A stretch of 64,000 nucleotides of DNA from Pyricularia pennisetigena (taxonomy: Eukaryota > Ascomycota > Sordariomycetes > Magnaporthales > Pyriculariaceae): positions 2,466,176 through 2,530,175 of the forward strand of contig NC_043742.1 in assembly GCF_004337985.1 (NCBI RefSeq), read 5' to 3'. Below the pieces are notes generated by a model, which was not told where the DNA came from, did not search any database, and was given only the letters and a program-made list of their open reading frames with translations. Position 1 is the stretch's first letter. The number at the start of each line of letters is the position of its first letter. A program made the translations under genes and the position numbers. Below, in pieces: positions 43,515-56,527 of this stretch.

Positions 43515-46403
43515 TTGTGTCGGATTTAAACCGTATATTTTATGAAATTTTGGTTGGGTTTTTTTTTCAATGGTATTTCGTAGTCGAACGGACTGTATTC
43601 GGGTAATCCTATTTCGAATTTTTGGCTAAACAATCGTATATAATTTTGGTATTTTTTTTGGGATTTTGCCGTTTTTAGTTTGTTTTTTTCGTAATTTATA
43701 TTATATAGTTGGATTGGTTTTGGCCTGTAAATAATCGCTTTTTTTCCGATATTGGTTCCGGGGTTGGTCGTCCTTCCTATAAATACGCCAGTTGCTTTAT
43801 TTGGTTTTTCCGTACCTTATATTTCCTATATAAACCCTATTATATTGGGAATCGTTTAATATATAAGTGTTTTTCCTATTAAATTTGGTTTGTAGTCCAA
43901 TTTATCCGGGGCTGCTCCTTTTAAACCAGGGAATTCCTAAAATTATATTTTTGCTCCCTATTTCCGTAATATCCAAAATAATTTGTTTTTTTCGTCTATA
44001 ATTTTCCATCCAAATGTATACGGTTTTTGTTTTGATAATACCGTTGCCGTATAAAATTGCCTTTTTTTTTACGCTTTACAATCGATATAATTTTTTCTTT
44101 TATTGCTAAAATATTCGTCGTTTTTTCACGATTTTTGGAAAAATGTAATTGTTTTGTGCTCCGTTGTTAAAAAGCGTTTATATAAGTTTTCCATTAAATT
44201 GTATATTTAGGAATATATATTCGTATATTGCTTCCGTGGTTTGCGTGGCGTTTAGGGTTTTTTATTCCGTTTTTGTTACTACCGTTTGGTGCCCTGTACC
44301 GTTTGGTTGTTTTAATTTTTTAATTTGCTGGATTCGCGTCGTAGGTTTGTATTTTTTTTATTTCGGGGCATATGGTTGTTTTTAATGTTAATTTTGTTAA
44401 ATAAGTGCCCTGTTGGTGCAGGCGTTTTTCGTGCGTTTGTGGGTATTTCGTTGTTTTTAATATTTAGGTTCCATACGATTTTGATTATAAATGCGGGTCC
44501 TGGCTATCGTAATTTCGTTTCGTGCTATACCTGTATTTTAGTTAATATATATATTTTGCAAATATTCCGGGTGCAATCGTATTATGGGAATTGTTTTTAA
44601 TTGTAATATACCATAAGGTAATCGTTATAAAAGGTGAAAATTAACGCTAATTCGGTGTTAAACTTTATTTTAATTTCCCAATTGGGTAATTTAATGGTAA
44701 TATTTATTTCGTGGATATTTATTGTTTTGCGTCGTCGTGGAAAAAAATTGTGGATTATTTTTCTGCTAAAATGCAATCCGCAATTGTTTTTAAATTATTT
44801 TGCCCAAAAAATTTTTATATATTTAGGATATTTAATATCCAAAATTAGGTGGTTTCCGAAAATTGGAGCGATTAATCCTGTGGGGTTTTGTATTTATATT
44901 CGACATGATATTTCGGGAAATTGTACCAGTTGGTCGTTTCGGTATAAATCGATGAGTTTCTTTTTATATATATAGGGGATATTTTCCTTTATTATATTAT
45001 ATGCGTTTAAAAATATACTTTTTTTCCGCTAAATTCGCTCTTTAATTCGTTATTAGATTCGTCCGTTGGGGTTTGTTAGATTATCCGGATGCGGTGGGTT
45101 TATCCTAATAGTTTTAATTTTAATTCTTTTAAAATATTTAATTCCGTAAATTCGGGTAATATGGCGTTTTGTTTGCGTAATTGTGCCGGTGGTTTGGTTT
45201 TAATGGGTACGCGGTTTGCTATTATTAAAGTCCGAATGTTTTTTAATTTTTGTAAATATTATTTTACGTCCATTTTTGCGTTATTATAAATTATATAATT
45301 ATCGTCGTAATGTACGGTCCAATTTATTAAATTATATTAATCCGGTTATATTTATTAATGGGTGGTGGTATTTAATTTTCGTGGTTTTTTGGAATTGGTG
45401 TGTAAATCCGGAATGTTTTAGGGATAAAATTTGGTTATATATCCTAATTTTTCGCATTTAAAACATTTACTATTCTTGGAATTTTTACGAAATTTTTCAT
45501 ATTGGGTCGCGTTAAAATTTATAAATCCGTTATATATTCCGTAGGAAATATTTTATTGGCGAAACGGTTTAAGGTATTGGTATTTGCGTCCCGTATTGGT
45601 TTATCGTAAAATTAATCTTTATACGCTACGTTTTTCGCGTCGTTCCAGTTTTCGTTCGTAAAATCGGTTATCGATTTTAATTGTTAGCTTTACGTATTCG
45701 GTTAAAATATCGGGACGTTCTTTTTTAATAAATTCGTTTTTAATTTTTTTTTTAAATCCCGCATAAAAACGTGCCATTAGGGCTTCGGGGCCCCATAATA
45801 ATTTGGCGGTAATTTATCGAAATTTACTGGTATATTTAAATAATGATTTGGTTTAAATAAAGCGTACCAGTTTACGTTTAACCGTGCGTTCCTCGTTTGG
45901 GTTACCAAATACTCCTTTAAGGTATTTTTCGAAATTTTCGTAATCATCGAAAATGCGGTTAATTTTAATTTTACAGCTTTTTTTTTATTGTGGTCCAGAT
46001 AGTTTCGTAGGATTGGTTCGAACTAAGCAAACGTATCGCTTTTTAATAACGAGGTTACGTAGATAATTTTTTCTGCGTTATTATCGAAATTGTCTTCGTT
46101 AAAGTGAAAATAGGCCCGGGTTCCCGTAAGGAATTCCTGCAGGGTACTTGGGGTATTAATATAAAATAATAGTCAAAAATATTTAATATAATTCCTATTG
46201 GTTCGATTAATTTGTTCGGTTATTCGTTCCTGGAATTATCGATTTTTTATTTGGAACGTCGCAATTATTTAACGTAAAGCATTAGCGTTGGCCGGAACGT
46301 TAATGGTAAAGGGGATTCAAAATGCGGTTTTGTTGGAAGATATTATTTCGGCGATATTATTCGGTCTATTTTAAAGTAAAATATTAAATAGGAATAATTA
46401 AAA
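43515..46403 (-). pseudogene. Gypsy-2 protease and gag region
   Basis: Collinear with 28116-30999. A zinc-knuckle relic CFKCEKLGYITKF lies near 45430-45470, again with Tyr at the His position. Plus-strand open frames in 44149-45461 are read as shadows. Confidence 0.55.
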
Positions 46404-46846
46404 TGTTACGATTAAAATATCGGGTAATTTATTTTTAGGGTAAAATAAAGCGGGTTAAAGCAATTAAGCGTTTCGATTAGGTATTTGGGGTTTTTTAATA
46501 ATTGGGGTAAAATTATAATCGATTCCTGGGTAAATAATAAATTAATTGCTACTAAATAATCCTAAATTAAGTTTTATTTATATGGTAATAAGCGTATCTT
46601 GAAATAGCCCGTTGTTTTGGGTGTAATATGTGTAATATATCCTATAACCCGTATATTATTTGTTTTGTTATAATTAATATGTGATATATCAATTATATCG
46701 TTTTTTTGGCGGTTACGTGGGGTTACGTGATCTTTTATGTAATTCTGTTTCCTGTCGGTCGGTGTTTTCTTTGGTCGAGTGTCGTTAGGAGGGGTGTGAC
46801 CCCGCCTGGCCTCATTGGTACCGACCCATCTTGTCTGGTCGTAACA
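46404..46846 (-). repeat. 5' LTR of gypsy-2
   Basis: 443 bases, TGTTACGA to CGTAACA, followed by the right TSD ACAGG. Confidence 0.88.
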
Positions 46847-48327
46847 ACAGGTCCGTTACGGCCAAAAAGCTGACGAAGTTAGAAAAATTACGTTAAATAA
46901 CCTTTTATATATTCCTTCGTTTGAAATAAATATCGTTAATAGCTTTATATATTATAATATAGGGGGCGTATTATTAACAAATACCCCGTACGATAAGAAT
47001 TGCAAGGCGTAGGGACGTTTAAATACCGTGAAACATTCGTTTTATTTAGAGGTTATAGGGTGCGATATTTTTATTCGAAATAATATTATTTCGAATTTCG
47101 CCTATGTAATAGGTAAATATAGCACCGCTTTTAATATGGCTTTACAGGGGGTTATAAAGGGCTACGTAACCCCGGTCGAAATAAAATTAAATAATACAAA
47201 GCCCGAAAATTACGAGGATTATAAAATTTACACCGATTCGGAACCGGAAGAAAATACGGTAACGGAAAAGCTAAATCCCGAACAAAATAAAACAATAACC
47301 GTAAATTCACCTGTTACGCAAAAACTTAGCGGTAATGACCCTGAAAATCCACGTGAAGTTGGGCCCCGTAGGCCAGGCACACCGCTAAATAACCCTTTTA
47401 TATAACCTAATACAAAAAAGACTATTTCTGAAAAAAGGGGGTTTCCCATATAAAAAATCCGTTATTAAACCATTTTTATTATCGGATTTAAAGCCAACCT
47501 TTGTAAATCACCTTTTTCTGAGGTTAAAACGAATTGCGGACGGCTGGTTAACCCGTAAAGAAAACGGAATTACAGGTAATTGTGACGAAATCCAGGCCTA
47601 AAAAACCCTGTTCTAATACAGGCGTTTGGGGCAAATAGGGTTTATATTGTTTAAAAACACCGCTCAAATTATAAAAGGTTTACCTCATTTCGATAAATTT
47701 AGGGTAATTACCTGTATTGCTTGCGTTAAAACTATCTCTATTAAACGAACAAATAAAGTCGCACTCCTTACACCCCCTAATATTTTCGATTTTATAAAAG
47801 GTAATACAGCAACTTTTAAGCCTAATTTTCACACTAAAAAGCCCGTATTTTTGTTATTCGTGGACCAAAAATCACGTTTTCGGTTGTTAATCCCATTAAA
47901 AAATAAAACCGGACCTACGGTTTTAATGGTTATTAAAGGTTTTTTGAGGGATTTAAAAGCTACGTACGGGCGTTACCCTTTAGATTTTCGCTTCGATGGG
48001 GGGTACGAAGTTAATATAAACATTTAAAATTGGTTTATAAATACGGGTGTTAGTTTTAGCATTTTAAACCTTTATAACCACGGCCAAAACGGATTAACGG
48101 AACGGTCCGTTAAAATTATTTTAAATAGGGTTCGGTTTACCATTCTAGCGGCGGGTTTACCATTATATTTATTATATTATTTACTATTTGCCGTGGTTAA
48201 TTTGATTAACCGCATAGCGGTAATTAATAGGGATTTAACATTTTACGAGGAATTTTATTCCGAATTCCAATTTGGATTACCGCACAAACCCAATTTAAGG
48301 CATTTTCGGGTTATTGGTACTATATAT
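46847..48327 (+). pseudogene. Copia B-3 pre-integrase and integrase N-terminal part
   Basis: Open pieces 47028-47405 (pre-integrase with NFAYVIGKYSTAFNMALQG, then an acidic/Pro-rich linker) and 47626-48027 (integrase, LLFVDQKSRFRLLIPL and FRFDGGYEVN). Cut at 48327 by Copia A-1; resumes at 53998. Confidence 0.75.
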
Positions 48328-48986
48328 TGTGAAAAGGTTACGAGATAAAATAAGTTTAATTTTGAACGCGGGGAAAAGTGGATCACGTATAAGGCTGATG
48401 GAACGTTAAAGTGGCAAATAACCGTCTGCTAGCGGGTAATAGAGATAATATATTGTTATACAATCGATTCGTTAAATCGTTGAATCGATAAAGGTTATGA
48501 AGGTAATGAATCTAAAGCTAAACTGTGAATTACGTGTTCGAGTCCGTAGGTGCAGATCTTCGATCCGGATGTCCGGAATGCGGGGTCACGTCACATGATT
48601 TGGCCTTATTTATGTGACTGACCTGCCGACCTATTAAGCCTAACGGCCCATTGAGCCTAACGGCCTATTGTGCTTATGCATGCACAGAAAATCTGCGACC
48701 ACAACGGCATTTGAACCCACGCATTTTAACGTATATATGATATAGATTATGGTACGTGCATTATACCATTAAGCTAGATTTAATATAACGTATTTGTTTT
48801 GTTGTTGAAACTATGAACAAAAACGTGATATATAAAGCTTTGTGTGTATAATAAACGCGTATACGTTTTATTTATTATTTATTTATTTATTCGATGCAGG
48901 GTAACTAATAAAATTAGCCCGTGCTAATCGTTATAAAGTACTGCAGGGTAGCTAGTATAATTAGCCCTGCGTTAACCATGTTCACA
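48328..48986 (-). repeat. 3' LTR of Copia A-1
   Basis: 659 bases, the reverse complement of 62373-63034 with mainly transition differences. Ends TGTGAACATGG and CA. It includes the tRNA-like segment (about 48700-48790, minus strand). A G-run (ACGGGGGTA) just outside on the internal side is a likely polypurine tract. Confidence 0.88.
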
Positions 48987-49156
48987 TACCCCCGTAATTT
49001 ATTTATTATATAAAATAATAAACAAATTAGCGAGTGGATACGTTCTATTTTATTTATTTTTATTGTTATTTTCTGCACCGTTATTAACATTTGCATAGGG
49101 TAATAAATCCTTATACAAAAGTCCGGGTACCGATTTCGTTAAAAAATCAGCTATAT

Positions 49157-49620
49157 TTAACTAGTTGGTATGTATTTCAATTCAATTAAACTATTATTCA
49201 TAGCTTCGCGGCTAAAATGATATATCATATCGATATGTTTAAATCTTTTAGAAAATTCCGGGTTTTCCGCGAAGTTTATGGTAGACGTATTATCCACTAT
49301 AATTAAAGGGGTTTTAATATTAAAACCCAGGTCTGAATTATTATTTATATAATTTAGCACGTTATTTAAATGTATAGCCTTTTTAACGGCGTCCCGTAAA
49401 GCCATATACTTAGCTTTAGTCGACGATAAAGCTACCGTTTTCTGAAGTTGAAAAATCCAATTTATTATATTAGTATCGTTATTTATATTATAACTGTTGG
49501 ACAGGCTAAATATATATCCAGTAGTGGAACGTTTTAAATTTAGGTCGTTCGCCCAATCAAAGTCTGCATATCCCTTAATAAATAATTTATTATCGTTATA
49601 TTGGCTTTTATCCTGCAGGT
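49157..49620 (-). pseudogene. Copia A-1 RNase H
   Basis: Minus-strand frame reads GYADFDWANDLNLKRSTTGY, then VALSSTKAKYMALRDAVKKA, TPLIIVDNTSTINFAENPEF and HIDMIYHFSREAMNNSLIEL. All hallmark copia RNase H blocks are present and nearly intact; the frame is open from about 49620 to 49157. It is the C-terminal pol domain that removes RNA from the RNA/DNA hybrid. Confidence 0.85.
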
Positions 49621-49671
49621 TTATATTATTTATATTATTTATATTATTTATATCATTTATATTATTTATTA
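49621..49671. repeat. AT-rich microsatellite in Copia A-1 pol
   Basis: Repeats of TTATATTATTTA-type units; on the coding strand they give an Asn/Ile-rich linker (NINNINNINN) between RT and RNase H. Confidence 0.7.
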
Positions 49672-49744
49672 ACTTTTCGCTAACGTTATTTGTATTGGAT
49701 CCGCTATTGTTAACGTTATATTAGGATATATCATTAATGTTATA

Positions 49745-50995
49745 TTATAGGCCAAAAATGGGATTTTTTAACAGATATTTAAAAACATTTTCAAGAATTT
49801 TGAAATGTTCAGCCCCAGGATTAGCCATAAACCTGGCGGCTAGGCACGTGCAATATGCTATATCTGGGCGGCTTTTTATTGCTAAATATAGTAATAAGCC
49901 TACTTTCTGTTGGAAATCTTTAAATCCCTTTTTTGTAATTTTATATTTATTTATATCGAATTTTAAACCTGGTACCCCCGGAATGGTAGAAGGCTTTTCG
50001 TTATTTATAATACTGAATTTATTTAATAATTCATTGGTATTATCTTCCTGGCTAATAAAAGCGGTTTTATTGTTTTTATATATAGTTATCCTGTTACCGA
50101 AAGAATTGGATACAGGTCCCATACATTCTATTTTTATATATTTGGATAATCTTGTATAAAGAATATACAATAACGATAAATTAGCATTAAATGCCAAAAT
50201 ATCGTCGACGTGGCAAACCATAATAATGCCAAAAAATTGGCTATTATAATCTTGGTTTCTATATACGCTTTGGTCGTATGGGAAAACAGTAAAACCTAAC
50301 TTTATCAGCGTTTTGGTAAGGTATTTGTACCAAAGTTTAGGCGCTTTTTTTAAACCATACAGGGCTTTATTTAATTTACCCACTTTATTTATATACTTTT
50401 TATCTGTATATAGCCCCGTAAGTAATTTTATATATATTTCGGTATCGATATTTGCGTGTAAAAACGCGTTTTTAACGTCATATTGAATCACGTACCACCC
50501 TTTATGTAATGCTAGCATTATAAGTATATGCCAAGTTTCTGTTTTACAAATTGTAGAAAAGGTATCCAGGTAATCAACACCCATGATTTGGTGGAATCCC
50601 TGCACTACCCATTTGATTTTATAACGATACGATTTATTAATATCCGTAATAAAACGAATATTGTTTATATTGTTCAAGGGTTTTTTCTTAAAAACCCAGC
50701 GCCCAGTTATAGCTATTTTATTTGGAGGTAAATCCGTTATAGTCAAGGTATTGGATTCTACTAAGCTATTATTTTCGTCTTTGCAAACCTGCAGCCAATT
50801 TTCCCAATTTTGGCTTTCCATGGTTTGTTTATAGGTATTCAGTTCTCTTAACGAATTTGTTATTAATACGTAATTATTTTCGTTAAAATTAAATTTTAAC
50901 GATTTATTAATATTACGTATCGTAAATAGAACGTTATTATATATTTTATATTTTGCAAAATTTATTGGGGGTTTATTTTTTATGTTTATTTTCAT
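49745..50995 (-). pseudogene. Copia A-1 reverse transcriptase
   Basis: Open for 416 codons. RVT_2 blocks are in order: ITGRWVFKKKPLN, KWVVQGFHQIMGVDYLDTFS, VIQYDVKNAFLHANIDTEIY, NKALYGLKKAPKLWYKYLTK, catalytic MVCHVDDILAF (both Asp kept), and the LLYLAIKSRPDIAYC connection block. It is the polymerase that copies element RNA into cDNA in the virus-like particle. It lacks only the joins to neighbouring domains. Confidence 0.9.
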
Positions 50996-51324
50996 AGACG
51001 GATTGTTAGCTGCTTGGGGATTATTGTTATTGGTAACAACGTTGTTTTCTTCAGTATTATCAACGTTATTCGCGTTATTAACGTTATTAATATTATTTTT
51101 ATTAACCTTATTTTTATTTATATTTGTATTATTTACTGGATTTACCTCGAAATCTGGTAAACAGAATTCGACCTCGTTTATGTTATTATTATTTATATTG
51201 GTATTTTCGTTGTTTATATGTGGATAAAATTTATCCGTTATAAAGGTAGTATCTCTGACCAGGAGAGATTTCCTTTTATATGGGTCCCAAATTTTATATA
51301 TTTTTATATTGGGTGTAAAACTTA

Positions 51325-52434
51325 CTAAATTACCAATTTTATTGCGAGGTTCGAGCTTTTTTTATCATGGTTATCGTTATAGTAAATAATACATCCCCAA
51401 GGTTGTATATAATTATTTACGTGAATTGCATTATTATTTATATTATTTTCACTTATGTTGTGAAATATATTGGCTGGCGTTTGCATATTTAAAGCCGTAT
51501 GTGGGGTGTTATTATATAAATATATAGCGGTTAATAAAACCTTACCCCATAAATAGTTAGGTGCTTTCCTATTAAATAGCATAGCCCTGACCTTATTAAA
51601 TAGGGTTAAATTTATACGTTTTATTAACCCATTTGGCTTTTTTGTATATGCAGGCGTAAAATGGTATATAATACCGTTATTCTGTAACGCAATTTTAAAT
51701 TGGCTACTTATATATGCGCCTCCATTATCGGTAAAGAATTCTTTTATTGTTTTTTTACCATTTATATTAACGGTATTAATATCCATTTGTTTTTTATATA
51801 TATTAAATGCCTTTAGGGTATTAGCCTTTGTTTTTAACAATGCAACACGTAAATAACGTGACTCTTTATCCAAAAACGTTATATAATATTTATAATAACT
51901 ATACATGGGTGGATTTACGGGTCCATTTAAATCGGAATGGATTTTGTTTAATATATTATAATTTATAATATTTGCAAAAATCCTGTTTATTTTCCGATTG
52001 GATTTTGCAGCTAAGCAAATCTTACACGTATATTTATGATAATTATTTATATTGTTTTTGGATACTTTTATTTTATTTATTTTTATTAATTGCAATAGGG
52101 GTCTTAACCCTATATGCCCATATTTAACGTATAATTTATATATTGCATTGGAAGAAATATCGTTATTATTCGGCTTTTCTTCCGCATGTAATATACAATT
52201 ATTTTCCACAATTTGGGTAGGTAGAATATATAGCCCATTATTTTTATAACCTTCTATTACTTTATATTTATGTTCTTTATATATCAATATTACTTTAATA
52301 TTTATAAAGGTTATAATATAATTATATAGTTGCGCAATAGAAAATATATTCAACCCAAATTTTGGTACATAGTATACGTTATTTATGGTTTCCGTTATAC
52401 CTATATCGTTGAATTTGACTTTTATAGTTCCCAT
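51325..52434 (-). pseudogene. Copia A-1 GAG-pre-integrase and integrase
   Basis: Open for 369 codons. The zinc-binding part shows YGHIGLRPLLQL and HKYTCKICLAAKSNR. The integrase core has IHSDLNGPV (first Asp), FFTDNGGAYISSQF (second Asp) and KKPNGLIKRINLTL (the family usually has NGxaER.Nrt, so the catalytic Glu appears changed to Lys). It ends WGKVLLTAIYLYNNTPHTAL. It inserts cDNA into the genome in active copies; this one is probably inactive. Confidence 0.88.
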
Positions 52435-52464
52435 TTTATTTAGATTTAAGTGGGAAGCATTACC

Positions 52465-52791
52465 CTATTTAACAGTTGTATTTATATCTTTTACGTCTGT
52501 TAAATTTTGTATATTGCAATATATATAAATTGTTGCTGCACTGTTTATAATAAAATTGGAGGACTTTATAGTAGAGTGCAATACAATATATGGATTAAAA
52601 TCAGAATAAATTAAATTTGGAACAAAAGTTGTAAAACAGTAGTGTCCCAAATTCAATTTTTCAACTTTATTCCCGTTATTGGGGTAATTATTATTATAAT
52701 TATAATTATAAATATAATTATAATTGTAATCATTAATGGGTATAAAATTTACCTTATTATTAACTTTATTAAAGGTTAAAAGTTTATTCAA
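52465..52791 (-). pseudogene. Copia A-1 protease region
   Basis: An Asn/Tyr-rich low-complexity stretch is followed by FIINSAATIYIYCN, aligned to the copia aspartic-protease motif W.lDSGATsH; the catalytic Asp is Asn and Gly is Ala, so the site is destroyed. Confidence 0.7.
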
Positions 52792-53039
52792 CGATACGGT
52801 ATGATGTTTATTAATATTATCCTCACTACGGCATTTATTTAAAATATTGGCAAAAAATAAATTTACCGTTCATTTATTTGAATTATGCCGTAGCTTTCGG
52901 ATAATATTTTGTGCAAAAAAGGTCCAATTTTGATTTAAAATATTGAATACCCAAATTATAACAACTTTATTTTAAGTAATTAAACTTTTAAAACCTCAAA
53001 ATTGAATATAACTTTTTTATTTTATTTAAATAAACCTCG

Positions 53040-53470
53040 ATATTATTAAAAAATTCTGGTACGGCCGAAAAAAACTCCTTTGTTAAAGAAAATCCGAAGT
53101 ATAGCTTTTAGGATTATATATATTTTTAATTTATTCCAGGTTTCGTACGCAAAAATGCATTCTTTTATATATAAAAGAGGTTTATAATCGCACAATGATT
53201 TTATAAAGGTTAAAGCCAGAGTAGCTTTGTTTGTATAACCCAGAGGTTTAAAGGTATTATTATTGTTATTATTAATATTATTTTGGATACCATTGGGGAT
53301 ACCAGTGGGTTCCATGTTATTATTAGCGTCGAGGCTAATAATAACTCCCTCCTTTTATTCCAGGGTACACGCGAGTCCCTTTATTTCCAAGGCCCTTTGG
53401 GCGCGAGTAGCCCAGATAACGTACTTTTCGGTGCCCTTCAGGTTTACCATTGTATCGAAGGTAGCTATTT
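53040..53470 (-). pseudogene. Copia A-1 gag
   Basis: Minus-strand gag starts near 53452 and matches the intact gag of Copia A-2 at 63412: ACTLE, a stop where A-2 has Gln, then MEPTGIPNGIQ and TLALTFIKSLCDYKPLLYIK and FAYETWNKLK, after which a frameshift occurs. RIP-type changes dominate. Confidence 0.78.
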
Positions 53471-53860
53471 TGCATAAAGGGTCTTTTATTTATATTGTAT
53501 TTCGGTAACGGTTAGGATTAGGGTCGAAAAGGTTATCCGGTTAAATAGGTTTTGGAAAAAAACTTTCGGGTGGTATAGGTTTCGTATCAATAGGTCGAAT
53601 CGTGGTGAGAATATAGGGGAATGTTTGTTAAGGTATATAAATAGCTATAGGAGGAGGGTGAAATATAACGGTCCGGCTATTTCGACGGCGCGTGCGATTC
53701 CGGTTTCGGTAATTAGACCGTTGGATAAAACGTAAATAAAGCTATTAAATGGTATAAAGTTCGGGTTAATCCAAAATAGGGCTAAAGAATAATCGATGGA
53801 TTGAATGGTATTGGTATCGGTATCGATTTCGTTGGTGTAAATTAATCCGGGTTTATCACC
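53471..53860 (-). other. Leader of Copia A-1
   Basis: Homologous to 63035-63411. The primer site next to the LTR reads GGTGATAAACCCGG (mutated from GGTTATGAGCCCGG). Confidence 0.6.
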
Positions 53861-53997
53861 TGTAAGGAGGTTACGAAATAAAATAAACTTAATTTAGAAC
53901 GCGGGAAAAAATGGATTAGGTATAAGGTTAATGGAACGTTAAGATGGTGTATAACCGTTTATTAGCGGGTAATAAAGACAATATATTATTATATATA
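53861..53997 (-). repeat. Truncated 5' LTR of Copia A-1
   Basis: Only the U5-side 137 or so bases remain, matching about 62900-63034. The rest of the LTR is missing and Copia B-3 sequence starts immediately after. Confidence 0.75.
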
Positions 53998-54719
53998 CCA
54001 GGTTATAATACCGTGGGAAAAACGCCAAAAATTTAATAAATTAGTTGCCCGCACCGAAACGGTGAAATTTTTAACCCATTTATTAAATTTTACAGCGTTG
54101 GTTTACGCACCCGTTAAACGGGCCGTATATAAAACCTCGACCGTAAAAAAAATAAAGGGTAGAACCGCTCAAAATTTGGTTATTCCAGGGGAAACGTGAC
54201 AGATTTGAAAGGGGGATAATACAAATATAAAAGGGGATTTTAATTTCAAATTTATTAACGAAATTAATAACGTTCCAGGGGATAATTATCCCCTAAAAAA
54301 CCCTGAAAATATAGGGTATTTACCACCTGTTACAAGGTAGTTATCACCCGTTACAAAGCATTTAAACCTTGAAACTATAATGCCCGCCAGGCCTGTATAA
54401 CCTATTGTTCGCCCCCCAAAGCCTATAACGGTAGCGGTACCTAATCCAATACCTAAAATAATGGAAATTCCGGTGTTTTTAGCACCTAAAATATAAAATA
54501 TGGAATTAAATTCGCAATTCGAAAACCCAAATTTAATGGATATAAATTACGTATATTATTTTTATTTTTAAGCCAAAAAGAAAGTAAAGAAAACCTTATT
54601 AAAAACGGTGAACCAAGTAGCTACCAAAAAACTTTAAATAACCCTGAAAATGTTAATTGGTTAACTGTTCTAACGTTTAAATTCGACCAAATCGTTATTG
54701 CAAAAACCTTCCGTTTTAT
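53998..54719 (+). pseudogene. Copia B-3 integrase C-terminal part and linker
   Basis: Continues the frame cut at 48327, homologous to 31500-32250 of B-1. Ends at CCGTTTTAT, the left target duplication of the next insertion. Confidence 0.7.
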
Positions 54720-56527
54720 TAATTTTAAAGTTTATCCCTGAAGCACAGAGCTCCATAATTGAACGTGGTTCAATTGCGGTTTCGCAATGTACCTGTGGGT
54801 CCATCCAAAAAACGCTTTGGTTTAGGTTTGAGGATAACCTGTCGAATTTCGCCGTTTATAGCGGTATGTTTGGCCTTTTTTCGACCGACACTCCTTTATT
54901 ATTCCATAATTACGCAAAATATCGAAAAAAGAAAATATCGTTAAAAATAGCGTTTAATACCGCTATTAGCAGCGATTTAATTTATTTTATCATTTATTAT
55001 AACGGTTGATTTGGATACCACCTGCCCTTAATCCGTTTATAGCGGTACTGGTTTTTCGATTTTTTTTCGATTTTCGATTTTGTTTAATATCATTTTTAAT
55101 TGTTTACCATATTTTATAATTTTTGCACGTGGAGGGTCGTATATATATACATATATATATACCGTTTAGATAAGTTTTGGTGCATATACCGTTTTATATG
55201 AGCAGTCAAATAAACGGATAGGCAAAATACATATTTTTTGTATATAATTTATAATCGAAACTCGCGTATATTTTTACCACTTTTAACGATAATGAAGCTA
55301 TAGTGTTAGGGATTGGACTACGAGTGTGAACGGACGTCCACGTGGAGCCGAACACAGAATATTGGCTTTTAAAACTTTTTTCATATTTAAAAATACTAAA
55401 TGTTTATTTTATGAATGTTTTCGCATTATTTAATGAATTTTTTATTATTTTTATTTTGCGATCAAATTTAAAGCTTTTTGCACGTGGGTGGTGGGCGACG
55501 TTTATTTATTATAATACTGCAATTTGGTACACATATTCAATAATATAAACCGCTAGATAAACGGATAGGTAAAATGTATATAATTTAATATATAATTTAC
55601 GATCGGAACTTTTTCAAGCTTTTACCAATTTTAATAATAATAGAGCCAAACTTTGAGGGACTGCATTTACTATATAAGCAAACGTTAACGTGGAATTTAA
55701 TTTATAATACCCATTTATATTTCTTTTTTATATAAAAAAATGTTAAGTTTGTGCCATTTTTCTCTTTTGTATTTTATTTAATTAAATACAACTCCCAAAA
55801 ATAAGGTTAAGTAGCATTTTAGTACACATTCAGGAAAAGATGGATTAGCTTAAAGTTTTTTAATTTTACCATTATTTGCGTAAATTATTTAGCTTTTAAA
55901 TAAATTGATAATTGATATAAAAATACTAATAATAAACTCTGTTTCAAACCACAACTGCACGCACTTTGTAATTGTAAGTCCGCTAAATAGTAAATATCAC
56001 TTTTTAAATTTAAATAAATATTATACTGTATAGTTTAAAATAATAATTAAATATAATAGAAAATTAAAGATTTTATTTAATATTATAATATCTTTCCCAA
56101 TAAATTGGATAAAAAAACGCGGTTTTCAATAAAAGGATTGCCCAAAATCGAATCAATTTAACGCAGGTTAGTGCACATTTTTATAACTTTTATTCAATTT
56201 TATATTTGAATATTTAATTATTTACCGTGGTTACACCATATATTTCACTATTATAATGCGTATACAATATATATACCCGCTACAAACGGCGAAATGTAAC
56301 AAATTATCGGTAATAATACCGTTATAAACGGCGAAATGCGACAAATTATTATTGGTAATATTAACGTACCGCCATAAATGGCGAAATGCGATAAGATGTC
56401 CTCAGACTAGAACGAGCGGGATCTTTTCGGCCATGGTAATTGGTCGAAAAACCATGTGGTTAAAAGGTATATAAAGCGTTCGGTCCCCACTGCGAAGCAG
56501 AGGGGTTTATTTTAAGCATTGAAATTA
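54720..56527. mobile_element. Non-autonomous TIR transposon, 1808 bp, inverted relative to 9662 copy
   Basis: Starts TAATTTTAAAGTTT and ends AAGCATTGAAATTA, i.e. the family ends changed by transitions only. Flanks CCGTTTTAT (54711-54719) and CCGTTCTAC (56528-56536) form a 9-bp TSD with two C/T differences. The interior is non-coding with two internal units reaching CACGTG (about 55127 and 55482). Subterminal motifs AACGGCGAAATGCGACAAAT recur near 56300-56400. Confidence 0.85.

Larger units (their letters stand above)
39663..46846 (-). mobile_element. Gypsy-2: second copy of the chromovirus, inverted, RIP-dead
   Basis: 7184 bp, same family, length and orientation as gypsy-1, TSD ACAGG. LTRs 39663-40105 and 46404-46846, polypurine tract 40106-40123. 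It carries the same gene order with independent RIP damage. Confidence 0.9.
48328..53997 (-). mobile_element. Copia A-1: second copia family, inverted, lightly RIP-mutated
   Basis: 3' LTR 48328-48986 is complete; the 5' LTR (53861-53997) is reduced to its last 137 or so bases. Order on the minus strand is gag, protease, integrase, RT, RNase H. Long frames survive (369 codons of integrase, 416 of RT), so the copy is much less damaged than Copia B, but stops separate the domains. The left flank is TATAT; the truncated right end prevents a clean TSD call. It interrupts Copia B-3. Confidence 0.88.
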